DNA of 64,000 nucleotides. It comes from Salinicola lusitanus. Lineage in GTDB: Bacteria; Pseudomonadota; Gammaproteobacteria; Pseudomonadales; Halomonadaceae. A program made the position numbers and the translations under genes. The stretch lies in contig NZ_PZJM01000016.1 in NCBI RefSeq assembly GCF_003206045.1, positions 1 to 64,000 on the forward strand, written 5' to 3'. Below the pieces are notes generated by a model. It was not told where the DNA came from, did no database searches, and saw nothing but the letters and a program-made list of their open reading frames with translations. Positions within the stretch are counted from its first letter, which is position 1; each line of letters begins with the position of its first letter. Below are positions 1-8,347 of the stretch, piece after piece.

Positions 1-1163
1 ATCACGAACAGGTTGAAGCCGACCGGTGGGGTGATCTGCGAGATTTCCACCACGATCACCAGATAGATGCCGAACCAGATCGGGTCGATGCCGGCGGCGT
101 TGATCAACGGCATGATGATCGAGGTCACCAGCAGGATCAGCGAGATGCCGTCGAGGAAGCAGCCCAGCACCAGCAGGAACAGTGTCAGCATCACCAGCAG
201 CACGTTGGGCGACAGTCCCATCGCCGCGATGGCGCTGGCCAGCTGCGTGGGCAACTGGGTGAAGCTCATGGCCGACGACAAGAACGAGGCGCCGGCGATG
301 ATGAACGCGATCATGCAGGAGGTGCGCAGTCCGGCGAACATCGACTCCAGGAAGATCGACTTGTCGAAGTGGCCATTGAAGCGCGCGATGATCATCGACA
401 GTACCACGCCCACCGCGGCCGCCTCGGTGGGGGAGGCGACGCCACCGTAGATGCTGCCGAGGATGCCGCCGATCAATACCAGCAGCGGGATCAGGCGCCA
501 GCTGTTCCTGACCTTGTCGAGAAACGGCATCGACGCTTCGGCGTGCCCTGCGCCGCCACGCTTGCCAGCAGTCAGCGACCAGATGACCAGGTAGACCATG
601 AACAGTGCCAGCAGCAGCAGACCGGGCCCGACTCCCGCCATGAACAGGCGCGAGATCGACTGCTCGGTGACCACGCCGTAGACGATCATCATGATCGACG
701 GCGGGATCAGCAGGCCCAGGGTGGAGGCGCTGGCCAGGGTGCCGATCGCCAGTGTCTCGCTGTAGCCGCGACGCTCGAGTTCGGGCAGCGTCATCTTGCC
801 GACGGTGGCACAGGTCGCGGCGGAGGAGCCGCAGACTGCCGCGAACAGCCCGCTGCCGATGATATTGGAGTGCAGCAGCCGGCCTGGGAGGCGGTTGAGC
901 CAGGGTGACAGCGCGCGGAACATGTTGTCGGCCAGCCCGGATCGGAACAGGATCTCGCCCATCCACACGAACATCGGCAGGGCGGTCAGGTCCCAGCCGT
1001 AGCTGGCGCCCCAGAAGTCGGAGGCGAGAATGGGGCCGACCTCGAAGCTCGAGAAGCCGGTCAGCGCGATCCAGCCGGTGCCGAGCAGGGCGAAGGCGAT
1101 CCATACGCCGCCACCGAGCAGGATCGCGAGGGTAAAGAGCGTTGCAAGACTGAGCGTGAGCAC
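1..1163 (-). CDS. dctM: TRAP transporter large permease subunit DctM (3' end off the window)
   Basis: Integral-membrane permease of a tripartite ATP-independent periplasmic (TRAP) transporter, which imports an organic anion on the ion gradient. Read leftwards from a GTG at 1163 the frame stays open to base 1, giving about 387 codons; the C-terminus lies outside the window. The translation is a series of hydrophobic helices with family-typical stretches such as LASASTLGLLIPPS and, close to the edge, ITPPVGFNLFV. A GAGG box stands about 9 bases before the GTG. It follows dctQ after 55 bases and ends the dctP-dctQ-dctM operon as seen here. The substrate cannot be read from this subunit; pyroglutamate is a candidate only because pxpABC lies nearby. 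Confidence 0.9.
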   Translation of the reverse strand, partial: MLTLSLATLFTLAILLGGGVWIAFALLGTGWIALTGFSSFEVGPILASDFWGASYGWDLTALPMFVWMGEILFRSGLADNMFRALSPWLNRLPGRLLHSNIIGSGLFAAVCGSSAATCATVGKMTLPELERRGYSETLAIGTLASASTLGLLIPPSIMMIVYGVVTEQSISRLFMAGVGPGLLLLALFMVYLVIWSLTAGKRGGAGHAEASMPFLDKVRNSWRLIPLLVLIGGILGSIYGGVASPTEAAAVGVVLSMIIARFNGHFDKSIFLESMFAGLRTSCMIAFIIAGASFLSSAMSFTQLPTQLASAIAAMGLSPNVLLVMLTLFLLVLGCFLDGISLILLVTSIIMPLINAAGIDPIWFGIYLVIVVEISQITPPVGFNLFV

Positions 1164-1218
1164 GAGTCGATACCTCGGTTCGGATTCTTGTTGGAGGCGT
1201 CATCAGCCGGCGACGGCG

Positions 1219-1782
1219 TCACTCGCCGCCGAAGTCGTCGTTGTCGCCGGGGGCCACATAGCGCGAGGGCGCGGTCACGGCTTGCTGCAGCGTCGTCAGC
1301 AGCGCTTCCAGCAGGGCCAGGCAGAGCAGCGCCAGGCCGACGACGAGGACGGTCTGGGGGATCCACAGCGGAATCGCCATCAGCCCCGCGGAGACGTCGC
1401 CGTAGTCGAGGCTCTCCCGGATCAGGCCGATCACTTCCCAGCTGAGCAGGGCGCTGAGTGCCAGCGCGATCGCCAGGCACGCCACTTCGCACCAGACCCG
1501 GGTCGCTGCCGGCAGACGGGCAATGACCAGCGTGACGCGGATATGGGCGTGATGGGTGAAGGTGTAGGCGAGGCTCAGGAAGGTGGCGCCGACCAGCAGG
1601 TAGGAGGCGATCTCCGAGACGCCGCTGATCTCGTAGCCGAGGCGGCTGGCACCGACCAGCACCAGCACGGCGTCGAGACAGCGCAGCAGTACCTGTAGCG
1701 TGACCATGGCGCAGATCGCCAGCATGCAGGCCGCGGCGCCCCAGGCGCCAAGCCGGTATAGCGGATTCAGTCTGAAGGTCAT
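1219..1782 (-). CDS. dctQ: TRAP transporter small permease subunit DctQ
   Basis: Small membrane subunit of the same TRAP transporter, 187 residues, the usual size for DctQ. Four hydrophobic segments are visible (about residues 12-35, 52-78, 90-118 and 133-165). The family pattern is present: an aromatic SEIASYLL-type segment before helix 2 and HIRVTLV after it. It lies 79 bases downstream of dctP and 55 bases upstream of dctM on the same strand, so the three are probably one transcript. The C-terminal tail is acidic (ending DNDDFGGE). The family assignment is firm; the substrate is not known. Confidence 0.88.
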   Translation of the reverse strand: MTFRLNPLYRLGAWGAAACMLAICAMVTLQVLLRCLDAVLVLVGASRLGYEISGVSEIASYLLVGATFLSLAYTFTHHAHIRVTLVIARLPAATRVWCEVACLAIALALSALLSWEVIGLIRESLDYGDVSAGLMAIPLWIPQTVLVVGLALLCLALLEALLTTLQQAVTAPSRYVAPGDNDDFGGE

Positions 1783-1827
1783 GACGGAAACTCACCGGGT
1801 GTGAGTGGAAACAGCCCGAGCAATCGG

Positions 1828-1851
1828 GAGGCCCGCGCCAAGGCGGGCCTC
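1828..1851 (-). terminator. Intercistronic hairpin between dctP and dctQ
   Basis: A perfect 9-bp stem (GAGGCCCGC / GCGGGCCTC) with a 6-base loop sits between the dctP stop and the dctQ start. No T-run follows. Such GC-rich hairpins after binding-protein genes commonly protect or partly terminate the upstream message, keeping the binding protein in excess over the permease. That role is inferred here. Confidence 0.55.
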
Positions 1852-1861
1852 GTGATGGACG

Positions 1862-2860
1862 TTACTGGCTCTGCTTGGCCTGGCGTTCACGGTAGCGATC
1901 GACCAGCTGCTGGGCCTGATCGCCGGCGCGGGCCTGCCAGTCTTCGAACAGCTTCTGGCCGGCGGCCTTCAACTGCTGCTGGAGTGTCTCGTTGGGCTCG
2001 CTCACGGTGACGCCATGGGACTCGAGGGTCTTGGCGCTCTCGGCGCTGTCTTGCTTGCTCATCTGCCAGCCGCGCTGCTCGGCCTTGGCGGCGGCGTCGA
2101 GAACGGCCTTCTGGGCGGCGTCGTCGAGACGATCGAAGGCGCGCTTGTTGACGAAGACGATGTTCTTCGGCAGCCACAGGTTGGCATCGCTGTAGTTCGA
2201 CACGTAATCCCACGCCGACATGGACTTGCCGGTGGAGACCGAGGTGATCATGGCGTCGACGCGTCCGGTGCTGAAGGCGGTGGGAATATCCGCTTCCTCG
2301 GTCTGGGTCGGGATGCCGCCCAGATTCTCGACGAAGCGCTGGGTGTTGATGTTCGGCGCGCGGACCCGCAGGCCCTCGAACTGGGAGGCATCGGTCAGCT
2401 CGAAATCGGTGTAGATGCCCTGGGCCGGCCACGGCACCGCGTACAGCGGCATCAGCCCCTCCTTGGCGAAGAGCTCGGTGATGATCGGCTTGGAGGCCTG
2501 CCACAGGTCGTAGGCATCGGCGTAGCTGCCGGCCAGGCCGGGCAACGTGTCGACTTCGTAGATCGGCGATTCGTTGGAGAGTGTGGAGAGGAATATCTCG
2601 CCGGCCTGGACCGTGCCGCGGCGCACGGAAGGCTTGATCTCGGCGTGGCTGATCAGCGAGCCGCCGCTGTGCACGTTGATCGTCAATTCGCCATCCGTCG
2701 CGTCGGCGACATCCTCGGCGAACTGCTTGGTGTTCTGGGTATGGAAGCTGGCGTCGCCGTAGGGGGTGGCGAGGTTCCACTGGTCGGCGAGGGCCGGTGT
2801 CGCGACGGCGAGCGATCCCGCCACGGCGATCGTCAATAGCTGGACATTGGGTATGCGCAT
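1862..2860 (-). CDS. dctP: TRAP transporter periplasmic substrate-binding protein DctP
   Basis: Periplasmic solute-binding subunit of the TRAP system, 332 residues from the chosen ATG at 2860. This start opens directly onto a signal peptide (MRIPNVQ then a hydrophobic core, cleavage probably after ATPALA). A longer reading frame exists upstream but would place basic, non-hydrophobic residues in front of the signal. The mature protein has DctP-family features, including a region around RVRAPNINTQRF that in this family contacts the carboxylate of the ligand. It is first in the operon with dctQ and dctM. It lies 119 bases downstream of a LysR gene on the same strand, which may control it. Confidence 0.9.
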   Translation of the reverse strand: MRIPNVQLLTIAVAGSLAVATPALADQWNLATPYGDASFHTQNTKQFAEDVADATDGELTINVHSGGSLISHAEIKPSVRRGTVQAGEIFLSTLSNESPIYEVDTLPGLAGSYADAYDLWQASKPIITELFAKEGLMPLYAVPWPAQGIYTDFELTDASQFEGLRVRAPNINTQRFVENLGGIPTQTEEADIPTAFSTGRVDAMITSVSTGKSMSAWDYVSNYSDANLWLPKNIVFVNKRAFDRLDDAAQKAVLDAAAKAEQRGWQMSKQDSAESAKTLESHGVTVSEPNETLQQQLKAAGQKLFEDWQARAGDQAQQLVDRYRERQAKQSQ

Positions 2861-2873
2861 CGTTGGATTCCGT

Positions 2874-2917
2874 TTGTTATTGAAAGGTCTTCCTGCACGC
2901 CGCTTGTTATTGAAAGG
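2874..2917 (-). repeat. Direct repeat in the dctP leader
   Basis: The 14-base string TTGTTATTGAAAGG occurs twice, at 2874-2887 and 2904-2917, exactly 30 bases (about three helical turns) apart. The copy nearer dctP overlaps the region just before its ribosome binding site. It could be paired regulator sites or a small tandem duplication; nothing else distinguishes them. Confidence 0.5.
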
Positions 2918-2979
2918 GGTCGTGCCCGGGACATGGGACCTCTGCATTCTTCAAGTCGGCCGGCGATGGCGTCAAATCG

Positions 2980-3948
2980 TTAATTCTTATCCAAACTATC
3001 GGGCCAGACTTTCACCTCCTCCCACTGCCCGTCGCCGACGTGATCCGGGGAATGCTCCGCGGCGTAGCGGGCGGCGCACTCCTGGGCGAGTCGGGTGACC
3101 CCCCGGCAGAAGCTGGGGTAGCTGCTGGTGCGCCAGATCGCGTCGTAGAACATCGCCGGCAGCGGCGTGGGCAGCGCCAGACGCAACAGCTCGCCGCGCT
3201 CGCAGGCGTCCGACACCGTGGAGACCGGGAGCGATCCGATGCCGACGCCGTCGATGCTCATGCGGACGATGGTCATCAGCGTGGTGGCGCAGTGGATCTT
3301 GGGCTCGTCGATGCCGAGTTCGGCCAGATAGGCCACGAGCTCGCCATAGGGGCGTGCCAGCTTGCTGAACGAGACGAACGGCAGGCGGGACAGCGCCGAC
3401 ACGCCGCCTTGGCGCAGGCGCTCGGCATGCTGTGGTGCCACGAACAGGCCCATCTCGTAGGTGGCCAGTGGCAGTTGGGTCACCGATAGCCCGGGGGCGA
3501 CACCATCCATGGCGAAGATCATGTCGAGATCGTTGTCTGCCAGGCGCTGCTGCAGCACCGGCGAGATATCCACGGTGAGTTCGATGGTGAGCTGGGGATG
3601 GCGTTCGGCCAGTTGGGTCAGGAAGGTGCTGAACCAGCTGTGGGCGATGGTCTCGATGACCCCGAGCCGCAGCGTGCCGGAAAAGTCCTCCTGATTCTGG
3701 AACAGTTGCAGCGCCTCCTCGCGGCTGTCCAGCAGGCGTTCTGCGTGGGCGTAGAACTCCCGACCGCGCAGCGTCGGCTGCACCGGTCGGGCGCTGCGAT
3801 CGAGCAGCGACTCTCCGACTGCCGCCTCCAGCCGGGTGATGCGGTCGGAGATCGACGGCTGGGTCAGGTGCAGACGCGCTGCCACCTTGCGAAACGAGCC
3901 CAGCCTGACGATCCAGACGAAGGCTTCGAGCTCCTTGAAGTCGAACAT
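2980..3948 (-). CDS. LysR-family transcriptional regulator
   Basis: DNA-binding activator/repressor of 322 residues. Residues about 3-62 form the winged helix-turn-helix (GSFRKVAARLHLTQPSISDR region). The remainder is the two-lobed LysR effector-binding domain. It is divergent from pxpA across a 304-base gap and upstream of the TRAP operon on its own strand. It is therefore well placed to regulate both 5-oxoproline hydrolysis and uptake, but that is inferred from position only. The C-terminal tail is extended and charged (ending DSLDKN). Confidence 0.88.
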   Translation of the reverse strand: MFDFKELEAFVWIVRLGSFRKVAARLHLTQPSISDRITRLEAAVGESLLDRSARPVQPTLRGREFYAHAERLLDSREEALQLFQNQEDFSGTLRLGVIETIAHSWFSTFLTQLAERHPQLTIELTVDISPVLQQRLADNDLDMIFAMDGVAPGLSVTQLPLATYEMGLFVAPQHAERLRQGGVSALSRLPFVSFSKLARPYGELVAYLAELGIDEPKIHCATTLMTIVRMSIDGVGIGSLPVSTVSDACERGELLRLALPTPLPAMFYDAIWRTSSYPSFCRGVTRLAQECAARYAAEHSPDHVGDGQWEEVKVWPDSLDKN

Positions 3949-4252
3949 GAGGGGTCTCGTACTCGAAAGCGGGATGGTCGATTCTTCGGCGCGGCGCCGT
4001 GAACGTCAACTCTCCCCCCGCGTATGGGCCGGCATCGCGTGATGGGGATGAAAGATTGCGCCGATACTGCGCATCGCGAAAAACGATTGGACCCTGCGGC
4101 TGGCGTTTTCCTAAAGTGCAGAGATGCCACTTCGGGGTGCCCATCGCCCACGGCTCTCTTTTGAAAGTCCTGCCCGGCAGGCTTTTCTGAAGCGGGTCGT
4201 GGCGATGGATTCCGAGGCTGGACTTCCTACAACAACGATACGAGGTAATGCG
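3949..4252. other. Divergent intergenic region, lysR / pxpA
   Basis: This 304-base gap should hold both promoters. I see no convincing -10/-35 pair. A compact palindrome, CCTGCCCGGCAGG, lies at about 4170-4182 in front of pxpA. A plausible LysR T-N11-A site could not be singled out by eye. Confidence 0.4.
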
Positions 4253-5005
4253 ATGCGCGCGCCCCTGCTCAACTGCGACATGGGTGAAAGTTTCGGCAAC
4301 TGGGCGTTAGGGCTCGATGAACAGGCGATGCCGTTCGTCGATTGTGCCAATATCGCATGCGGTTTTCATGCCTCCGACCCCGACGTCATGCGCAAGACCG
4401 TGGCGCTGGCCGTGGCCCACGGGGCGAAAATCGGTGCGCATCCAGGCTATCCCGATCTGATGGGGTTCGGTCGCCGCTCGATGGCCTGTTCGCCACAGGA
4501 GGTCGAGAACCTGATGCTCTACCAGATCGGTGCCCTGGAGGCGTTCTGTCGCGCCGAGGGTACCCGTATCCAGTACGTCAAGCCGCACGGCGCGCTCTAC
4601 AACGACATGGCCGGCGACTTCGATCTGCTGCGGGCGGCAATGCAGGCGGTGGTTCGTTACGATCGGGCCCTGCCGCTGCTGGTGATGTCCACCGCCAACC
4701 CCGGACCGGTGCGCGAACTGGCCGCGGAGATGGGCGTGACGCTGTGGTTCGAAACCTTCGCCGATCGCGCCTACGACGCCAGGGGGCACCTGGTCTCGCG
4801 GCGTCTCCCGGGGGCGGTGCACCACGATCGCGACGCCATCGTCGAGCAGGCCGTGGCCCTGGCCAAGGGCGAGCCGCTGATCGCGGATGACGGCAGCGAG
4901 CTGCGACTGCCCGCCGATACGCTGTGTGTCCACGGCGACAATGCCGAGTCCGTGGCGGCGGTGAAAGCCATTCGAGAAGCCTTCCAGCGGTTGGCGGACG
5001 CATGA
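4253..5005 (+). CDS. pxpA: 5-oxoprolinase subunit A (LamB/YcsF family)
   Basis: Subunit A of the prokaryotic ATP-dependent 5-oxoprolinase, which opens cyclic 5-oxoproline (pyroglutamate) to glutamate; 250 residues. Family motifs are plain: [11 protein letters not shown] at the N-terminus, [35 protein letters not shown] and CVHGDN. The ATG at 4253 is chosen because the LNCDMGE motif must be near the N-terminus and GAGGT lies 6 bases before it; the frame is open further upstream without family residues. The stop overlaps the pxpB start (ATGA), so translation is probably coupled. Confidence 0.93.
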   Translation: MRAPLLNCDMGESFGNWALGLDEQAMPFVDCANIACGFHASDPDVMRKTVALAVAHGAKIGAHPGYPDLMGFGRRSMACSPQEVENLMLYQIGALEAFCRAEGTRIQYVKPHGALYNDMAGDFDLLRAAMQAVVRYDRALPLLVMSTANPGPVRELAAEMGVTLWFETFADRAYDARGHLVSRRLPGAVHHDRDAIVEQAVALAKGEPLIADDGSELRLPADTLCVHGDNAESVAAVKAIREAFQRLADA

Positions 5006-5733
5006 GTCGGTCACCTTCCCCCGTCCTCTCGCTCTCTTTCGGTATGGAAACGGTCGGCATGGACGCTCTGATCGTCAGGCTGTTCGATGCCATCGACGAG
5101 GCGCACATGCCCTGGATCCTGGCCGCCGACAATGCCCTGCGGGAACGCTTCGGCGAGGTGCTGATCGACCTGGTGCCGTCCTATACCACGCTGCTGGTGC
5201 ACTACGATGTGGCCCGGCTCTCCCTGGGCGAGGCCAGGCAGTGGGTCGGCGAGGCCCTGCAAGGGCTGGAGCCGGCCTCCACCGCAGCCGGGCGAGAGCA
5301 TCGCATTCCGGTGTGGTACGACGACAGTGTCGGTCCCGAGCTCACCCGGATCGCCGAGCGCCTCGGCGTCGATGTCGATGAGGTCGTGCGTCGTCACACC
5401 GGTCGTGATTATTGCGCCTTCGCCCTCGGATTCTCCCCCGGCTACGCCTTCATGGGCATGATCGAGGAGAGCCTGGCCACCCCGCGACTGAAGACGCCGA
5501 GGCAGAAGGTGGCGGCGGGCAGCGTGGGGATCGCCGAACGCCAGACCGCCATCTATTCGATGCGTTCGCCGGGTGGCTGGAACATCCTGGGCCGCACCGC
5601 CGTCGAGCTGTTCGATCGCGACCGGGATGAGATCAGCCTGTTCCGCCCGGGCGACCGGGTGCGATTCGAATCGATCAGCCGCGAGGCTTTCATCGAACAG
5701 GGCGGCGACACCACGCCGCTGGAGGAGCGCTGA
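5002..5733 (+). CDS. pxpB: 5-oxoprolinase subunit B (KipI-like)
   Basis: Subunit B of the PxpABC 5-oxoprolinase, 243 residues, homologous to KipI. Visible signatures are [13 protein letters not shown] in the middle and a C-terminal block running from [10 protein letters not shown] through [10 protein letters not shown] to [11 protein letters not shown], which is the cyclophilin-like part shared with allophanate hydrolase subunit 1. The start overlaps the pxpA stop by four bases, and the stop overlaps the pxpC ATG (TGATG). This three-gene overlap is strong evidence of one operon. Confidence 0.92.
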   Translation: MSRSPSPVLSLSFGMETVGMDALIVRLFDAIDEAHMPWILAADNALRERFGEVLIDLVPSYTTLLVHYDVARLSLGEARQWVGEALQGLEPASTAAGREHRIPVWYDDSVGPELTRIAERLGVDVDEVVRRHTGRDYCAFALGFSPGYAFMGMIEESLATPRLKTPRQKVAAGSVGIAERQTAIYSMRSPGGWNILGRTAVELFDRDRDEISLFRPGDRVRFESISREAFIEQGGDTTPLEER

Positions 5734-6677
5734 TGGCAATGCCGGAAATTTCCCGGGCGACGAGTGCCGCTCTCGTCGTCGAGGCCACCGGGCCGCTGGC
5801 GCTGGTAGAGGACGCCGGCCGCTTCGGCGCCCGCCATCTCGGGGTGACCCAGGGCGGGGCGCTGGACTGGATATCGCTGGGCTGGGCCAACTGGTTGCTC
5901 GGCAACGCGCCGGATGCCGCCGGCATCGAGATCGCCATGGGCGGGTTGAAGCTGCAGGCCGCGAGCCGGATGTCGGTGGCCATCGCAGGCGCCGATCTCG
6001 GCGCCACGCGGGATGGCGAGGCGCTGCCCGCCAACGGCAGCTTCGTTCTCGAACCGGGGCAGGTGCTGGCGTTCGACCAGCCCAGGGCGGGGCTGCGCGC
6101 CTACCTGGCGTTGCCGGGTGGAATCGATGCCGAACCTTTCATGGGGAGCCTCTCGACCGTCGCCCGCGAGCAACTGGGCGGCCTCGACGGCCGGGGGAGT
6201 GCACTTCGGGTCGGCGATCGGTTGATCGCGGCCTCGGACTCTGCCGAAATCCGCGAGATGCCGTTCGCGCCGGCCATGCCGCAGGGGGAGGCCACGCTCG
6301 AGCTGGTCACCGGCGCACAGATCGCGCACTTCGATGGTGCCAGCCTGTTCGCGGCCTTCAATCAGGCCTGGCAGGTGGACAGCCGAGCCGACCGCATGGG
6401 CGTTCGCCTGACAGGGCCGGCGTTACGCTGTCAGTTGGGGGGCATGATTTCGGAGGGCATCCCGCTGGGCGCGGTCCAGGTCCCGCCGGATGGCCAGCCG
6501 ATCATCCTGCTCAACGATCGCCAGACCATTGGCGGCTACCCGCGTCTAGGGGCGCTGTCCCCCATTGCCTGTGCGCGTCTCGGACAGTGCGCGCCAGGCA
6601 CCTCGATACGGCTCTCTCCGGTCTCTCCCCAGCAGGCGCGGCGAGCCTACCTGCATCAACTCGCGCTATGGCGCTGA
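5733..6677 (+). CDS. pxpC: 5-oxoprolinase subunit C (biotin-dependent carboxyltransferase-like, KipA family)
   Basis: Subunit C of the 5-oxoprolinase complex, 314 residues. The N-terminus carries the family block EDAGRFGARHLGVTQGGALD followed by NWLLGN. The C-terminal half contains SEGIPLGAVQVPPDGQP and the TIGGYPRLG motif, diagnostic for KipA/AHS2 proteins. It starts on the last base of the pxpB stop and closes the operon. Together with the upstream TRAP transporter the arrangement suggests use of pyroglutamate as a carbon and nitrogen source, which is inference. Confidence 0.92.
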   Translation: MAMPEISRATSAALVVEATGPLALVEDAGRFGARHLGVTQGGALDWISLGWANWLLGNAPDAAGIEIAMGGLKLQAASRMSVAIAGADLGATRDGEALPANGSFVLEPGQVLAFDQPRAGLRAYLALPGGIDAEPFMGSLSTVAREQLGGLDGRGSALRVGDRLIAASDSAEIREMPFAPAMPQGEATLELVTGAQIAHFDGASLFAAFNQAWQVDSRADRMGVRLTGPALRCQLGGMISEGIPLGAVQVPPDGQPIILLNDRQTIGGYPRLGALSPIACARLGQCAPGTSIRLSPVSPQQARRAYLHQLALWR

Positions 6678-6747
6678 TCGCGGGCGGGGTCGCTGGCGGA
6701 CGCTGGCTGGTACGCAAGCGCGTCAGTCGGCGCGCCGTGTTGGCCCC

Positions 6748-7200
6748 TCAGTCTTCGCCCGACTGGCGCATCGGCATCCTGTCGATGGTGGCGTAGATCT
6801 CCTGGAGGTCGACCTCTCCCTGGAGCTGCACTTTCTTGCCGCCATCCTTGCCGACCAGGATCGTCGTCACGCCCTGTGTGGGGCTGACGCCCACGGCATC
6901 CAGCAGCGCCCGGGTCTCGTAAGCGGTCATCGGGCGACCATGGCGGGTGCCGCTATCTCCCTCGACCGTATAGAGCACCATGTCCCGATCGTCGAACTGC
7001 TCCTGGGTGCGGTCGAGCTGCTGGCGCAGATGCCGGTAAGCGGGTTGTCCCGCATCCGGCGTCACCACGATGAGCGGGCGGAAGTTCCACTTGTCGGTAA
7101 TCAGCGGGTTGGCCGGATCGTTGCCGTTCGCCTGAGCCGAAGCCCCCGTCGCGAACGAGATTCCGGCCATCAGTACTCCGGTCATCAACCAGTTTTTCAT
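6748..7200 (-). CDS. DUF4174 secreted protein
   Basis: Small exported protein of 150 residues with an N-terminal signal peptide (MKNWLMTGVLMAGIS, cleavage near ASAQA). The mature part matches the DUF4174 pattern: a WNFRPLIVV strand, an RHLRQQLDRTQ helix, the TILVGKDGGKKV hairpin and the C-terminal IDRMPMRQ signature. The fold is thought to be thioredoxin-like, but the CxxC pair is absent and no activity is established. It is convergent with pxpC across a 70-base gap and is probably a single-gene unit. Confidence 0.85.
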   Translation of the reverse strand: MKNWLMTGVLMAGISFATGASAQANGNDPANPLITDKWNFRPLIVVTPDAGQPAYRHLRQQLDRTQEQFDDRDMVLYTVEGDSGTRHGRPMTAYETRALLDAVGVSPTQGVTTILVGKDGGKKVQLQGEVDLQEIYATIDRMPMRQSGED

Positions 7201-7301
7201 GGGCTCTCCTCCGAGTGTCGTTTACGAGTTCAGTGGCATTGTGACTTCACAGGATGCAGGGGGTTCAAGCGGGCCGGACTTTCAATAAGCCTATCTTAAG
7301 A

Positions 7302-7331
7302 AAAAATATTTCTAATAAGGCAAAAATATTT
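7302..7331 (+). promoter_or_regulatory. Paired AAAAATATTT sites in front of rpiR
   Basis: AAAAATATTT occurs at 7302-7311 and 7322-7331, with centres 20 bases (two helical turns) apart, in the AT-rich leader of the RpiR-type gene starting at 7384. The near-palindromic core AAATATTT and the phasing suggest a dimer-of-dimers operator, perhaps for autoregulation. Confidence 0.45.
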
Positions 7332-7383
7332 GCAGGCAGTGGGATGTCAGGATAATCTCTCAAAACGAAAAAGAGGATGAGCC

Positions 7384-8301
7384 ATGGCCGATTGCGATGG
7401 TTTCGCTACGCCGCCAACATCGATAGCCGCCTTGCAGGCACTCTCGATCGCCGCGCGTCGAGGAGAGCCCCAGGCGCCGAAGCTGACGCCGGGAGCGCTC
7501 AAGTTGCTCGAGCAGCTGCTTGCCGCCCCGGAGCTGGCGGCCACGCTCAGCATCTCGGCACTGGCGCAGCAGCATGGCGTCAATGCTTCCAGTCTGACCC
7601 GGCTTTCGCACGCGTTGGATCTACCGGGGTTCAAGGCCTTTCAGGCCCTGTTTCGCGCCGATGCGACCACCGGCGCCTTCTACTCCACCCGTGCGGAACG
7701 CCTGCTCGATCTCGGCCAGATTCCGAGGGACGGCGACTATCCCGTCCAGCGCCAGACACTGTGGCAGGAGGAGATGGGCAACCTCTCCCGAACGGCCAAA
7801 GAGCTCGATGAGGCGATGCTGGGGCGCGCCGTCAGGGCGCTGATCGATGCCCGCCGGGTCCACGTCGTCGGCCAGCGTGCCTGCTTTGCGGGGGCACACT
7901 ACCTGGCCTACTACCTGGCCTATCTGCGCAGCGACGTCCGGCTGGTCGACTCTCTCGGTGGTGTCAACCTCGAGATGGGGCGCGAGTTGGGGGAGGGCGA
8001 TCTGGTGGTGGGCATCAGCTATCGCCCGGAGACCCGGGTCAGTGTCGATTACTGCCGCCAGGCGCTGGACCAGGGGGCGCGATTGCTCGCGCTGACCAAC
8101 CAGGCGACCGCGCGTTTGGCCACGATGACCGACATGACGCTACTGGCAGCCGCCGAAGGTCCGTTCTTCTTCAATCCCATGAGCAGCCTGTTCGTGACCA
8201 TCGAGATGCTGCTCTCGCACATGGCCCATGAGATGGGGGGCGACGCCGTGGCGTCGATCCGCCGACGTGAAGCCTTGATCGCCCGTTGGCAGATCGAGTG
8301 A
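7384..8301 (+). CDS. MurR/RpiR-family transcriptional regulator (HTH + SIS)
   Basis: Regulator of 305 residues. An N-terminal RpiR helix-turn-helix (about residues 35-100, TLSISALAQQHGVNASSLTRL) is joined to a C-terminal sugar-isomerase (SIS) domain (about 135-280, starting RRVHVVGQRACFAGAHYLAYYLAYL), which in this family binds phosphosugars or related metabolites. An aminotransferase gene follows 46 bases downstream on the same strand and is the obvious candidate target. Two phased AT-rich repeats upstream may be its own operator. Confidence 0.87.
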   Translation: MADCDGFATPPTSIAALQALSIAARRGEPQAPKLTPGALKLLEQLLAAPELAATLSISALAQQHGVNASSLTRLSHALDLPGFKAFQALFRADATTGAFYSTRAERLLDLGQIPRDGDYPVQRQTLWQEEMGNLSRTAKELDEAMLGRAVRALIDARRVHVVGQRACFAGAHYLAYYLAYLRSDVRLVDSLGGVNLEMGRELGEGDLVVGISYRPETRVSVDYCRQALDQGARLLALTNQATARLATMTDMTLLAAAEGPFFFNPMSSLFVTIEMLLSHMAHEMGGDAVASIRRREALIARWQIE

Positions 8302-8347
8302 CCCTCCCATTCCCGATGGCCCCACCCAACCCAGGAGATCCGTTGTC

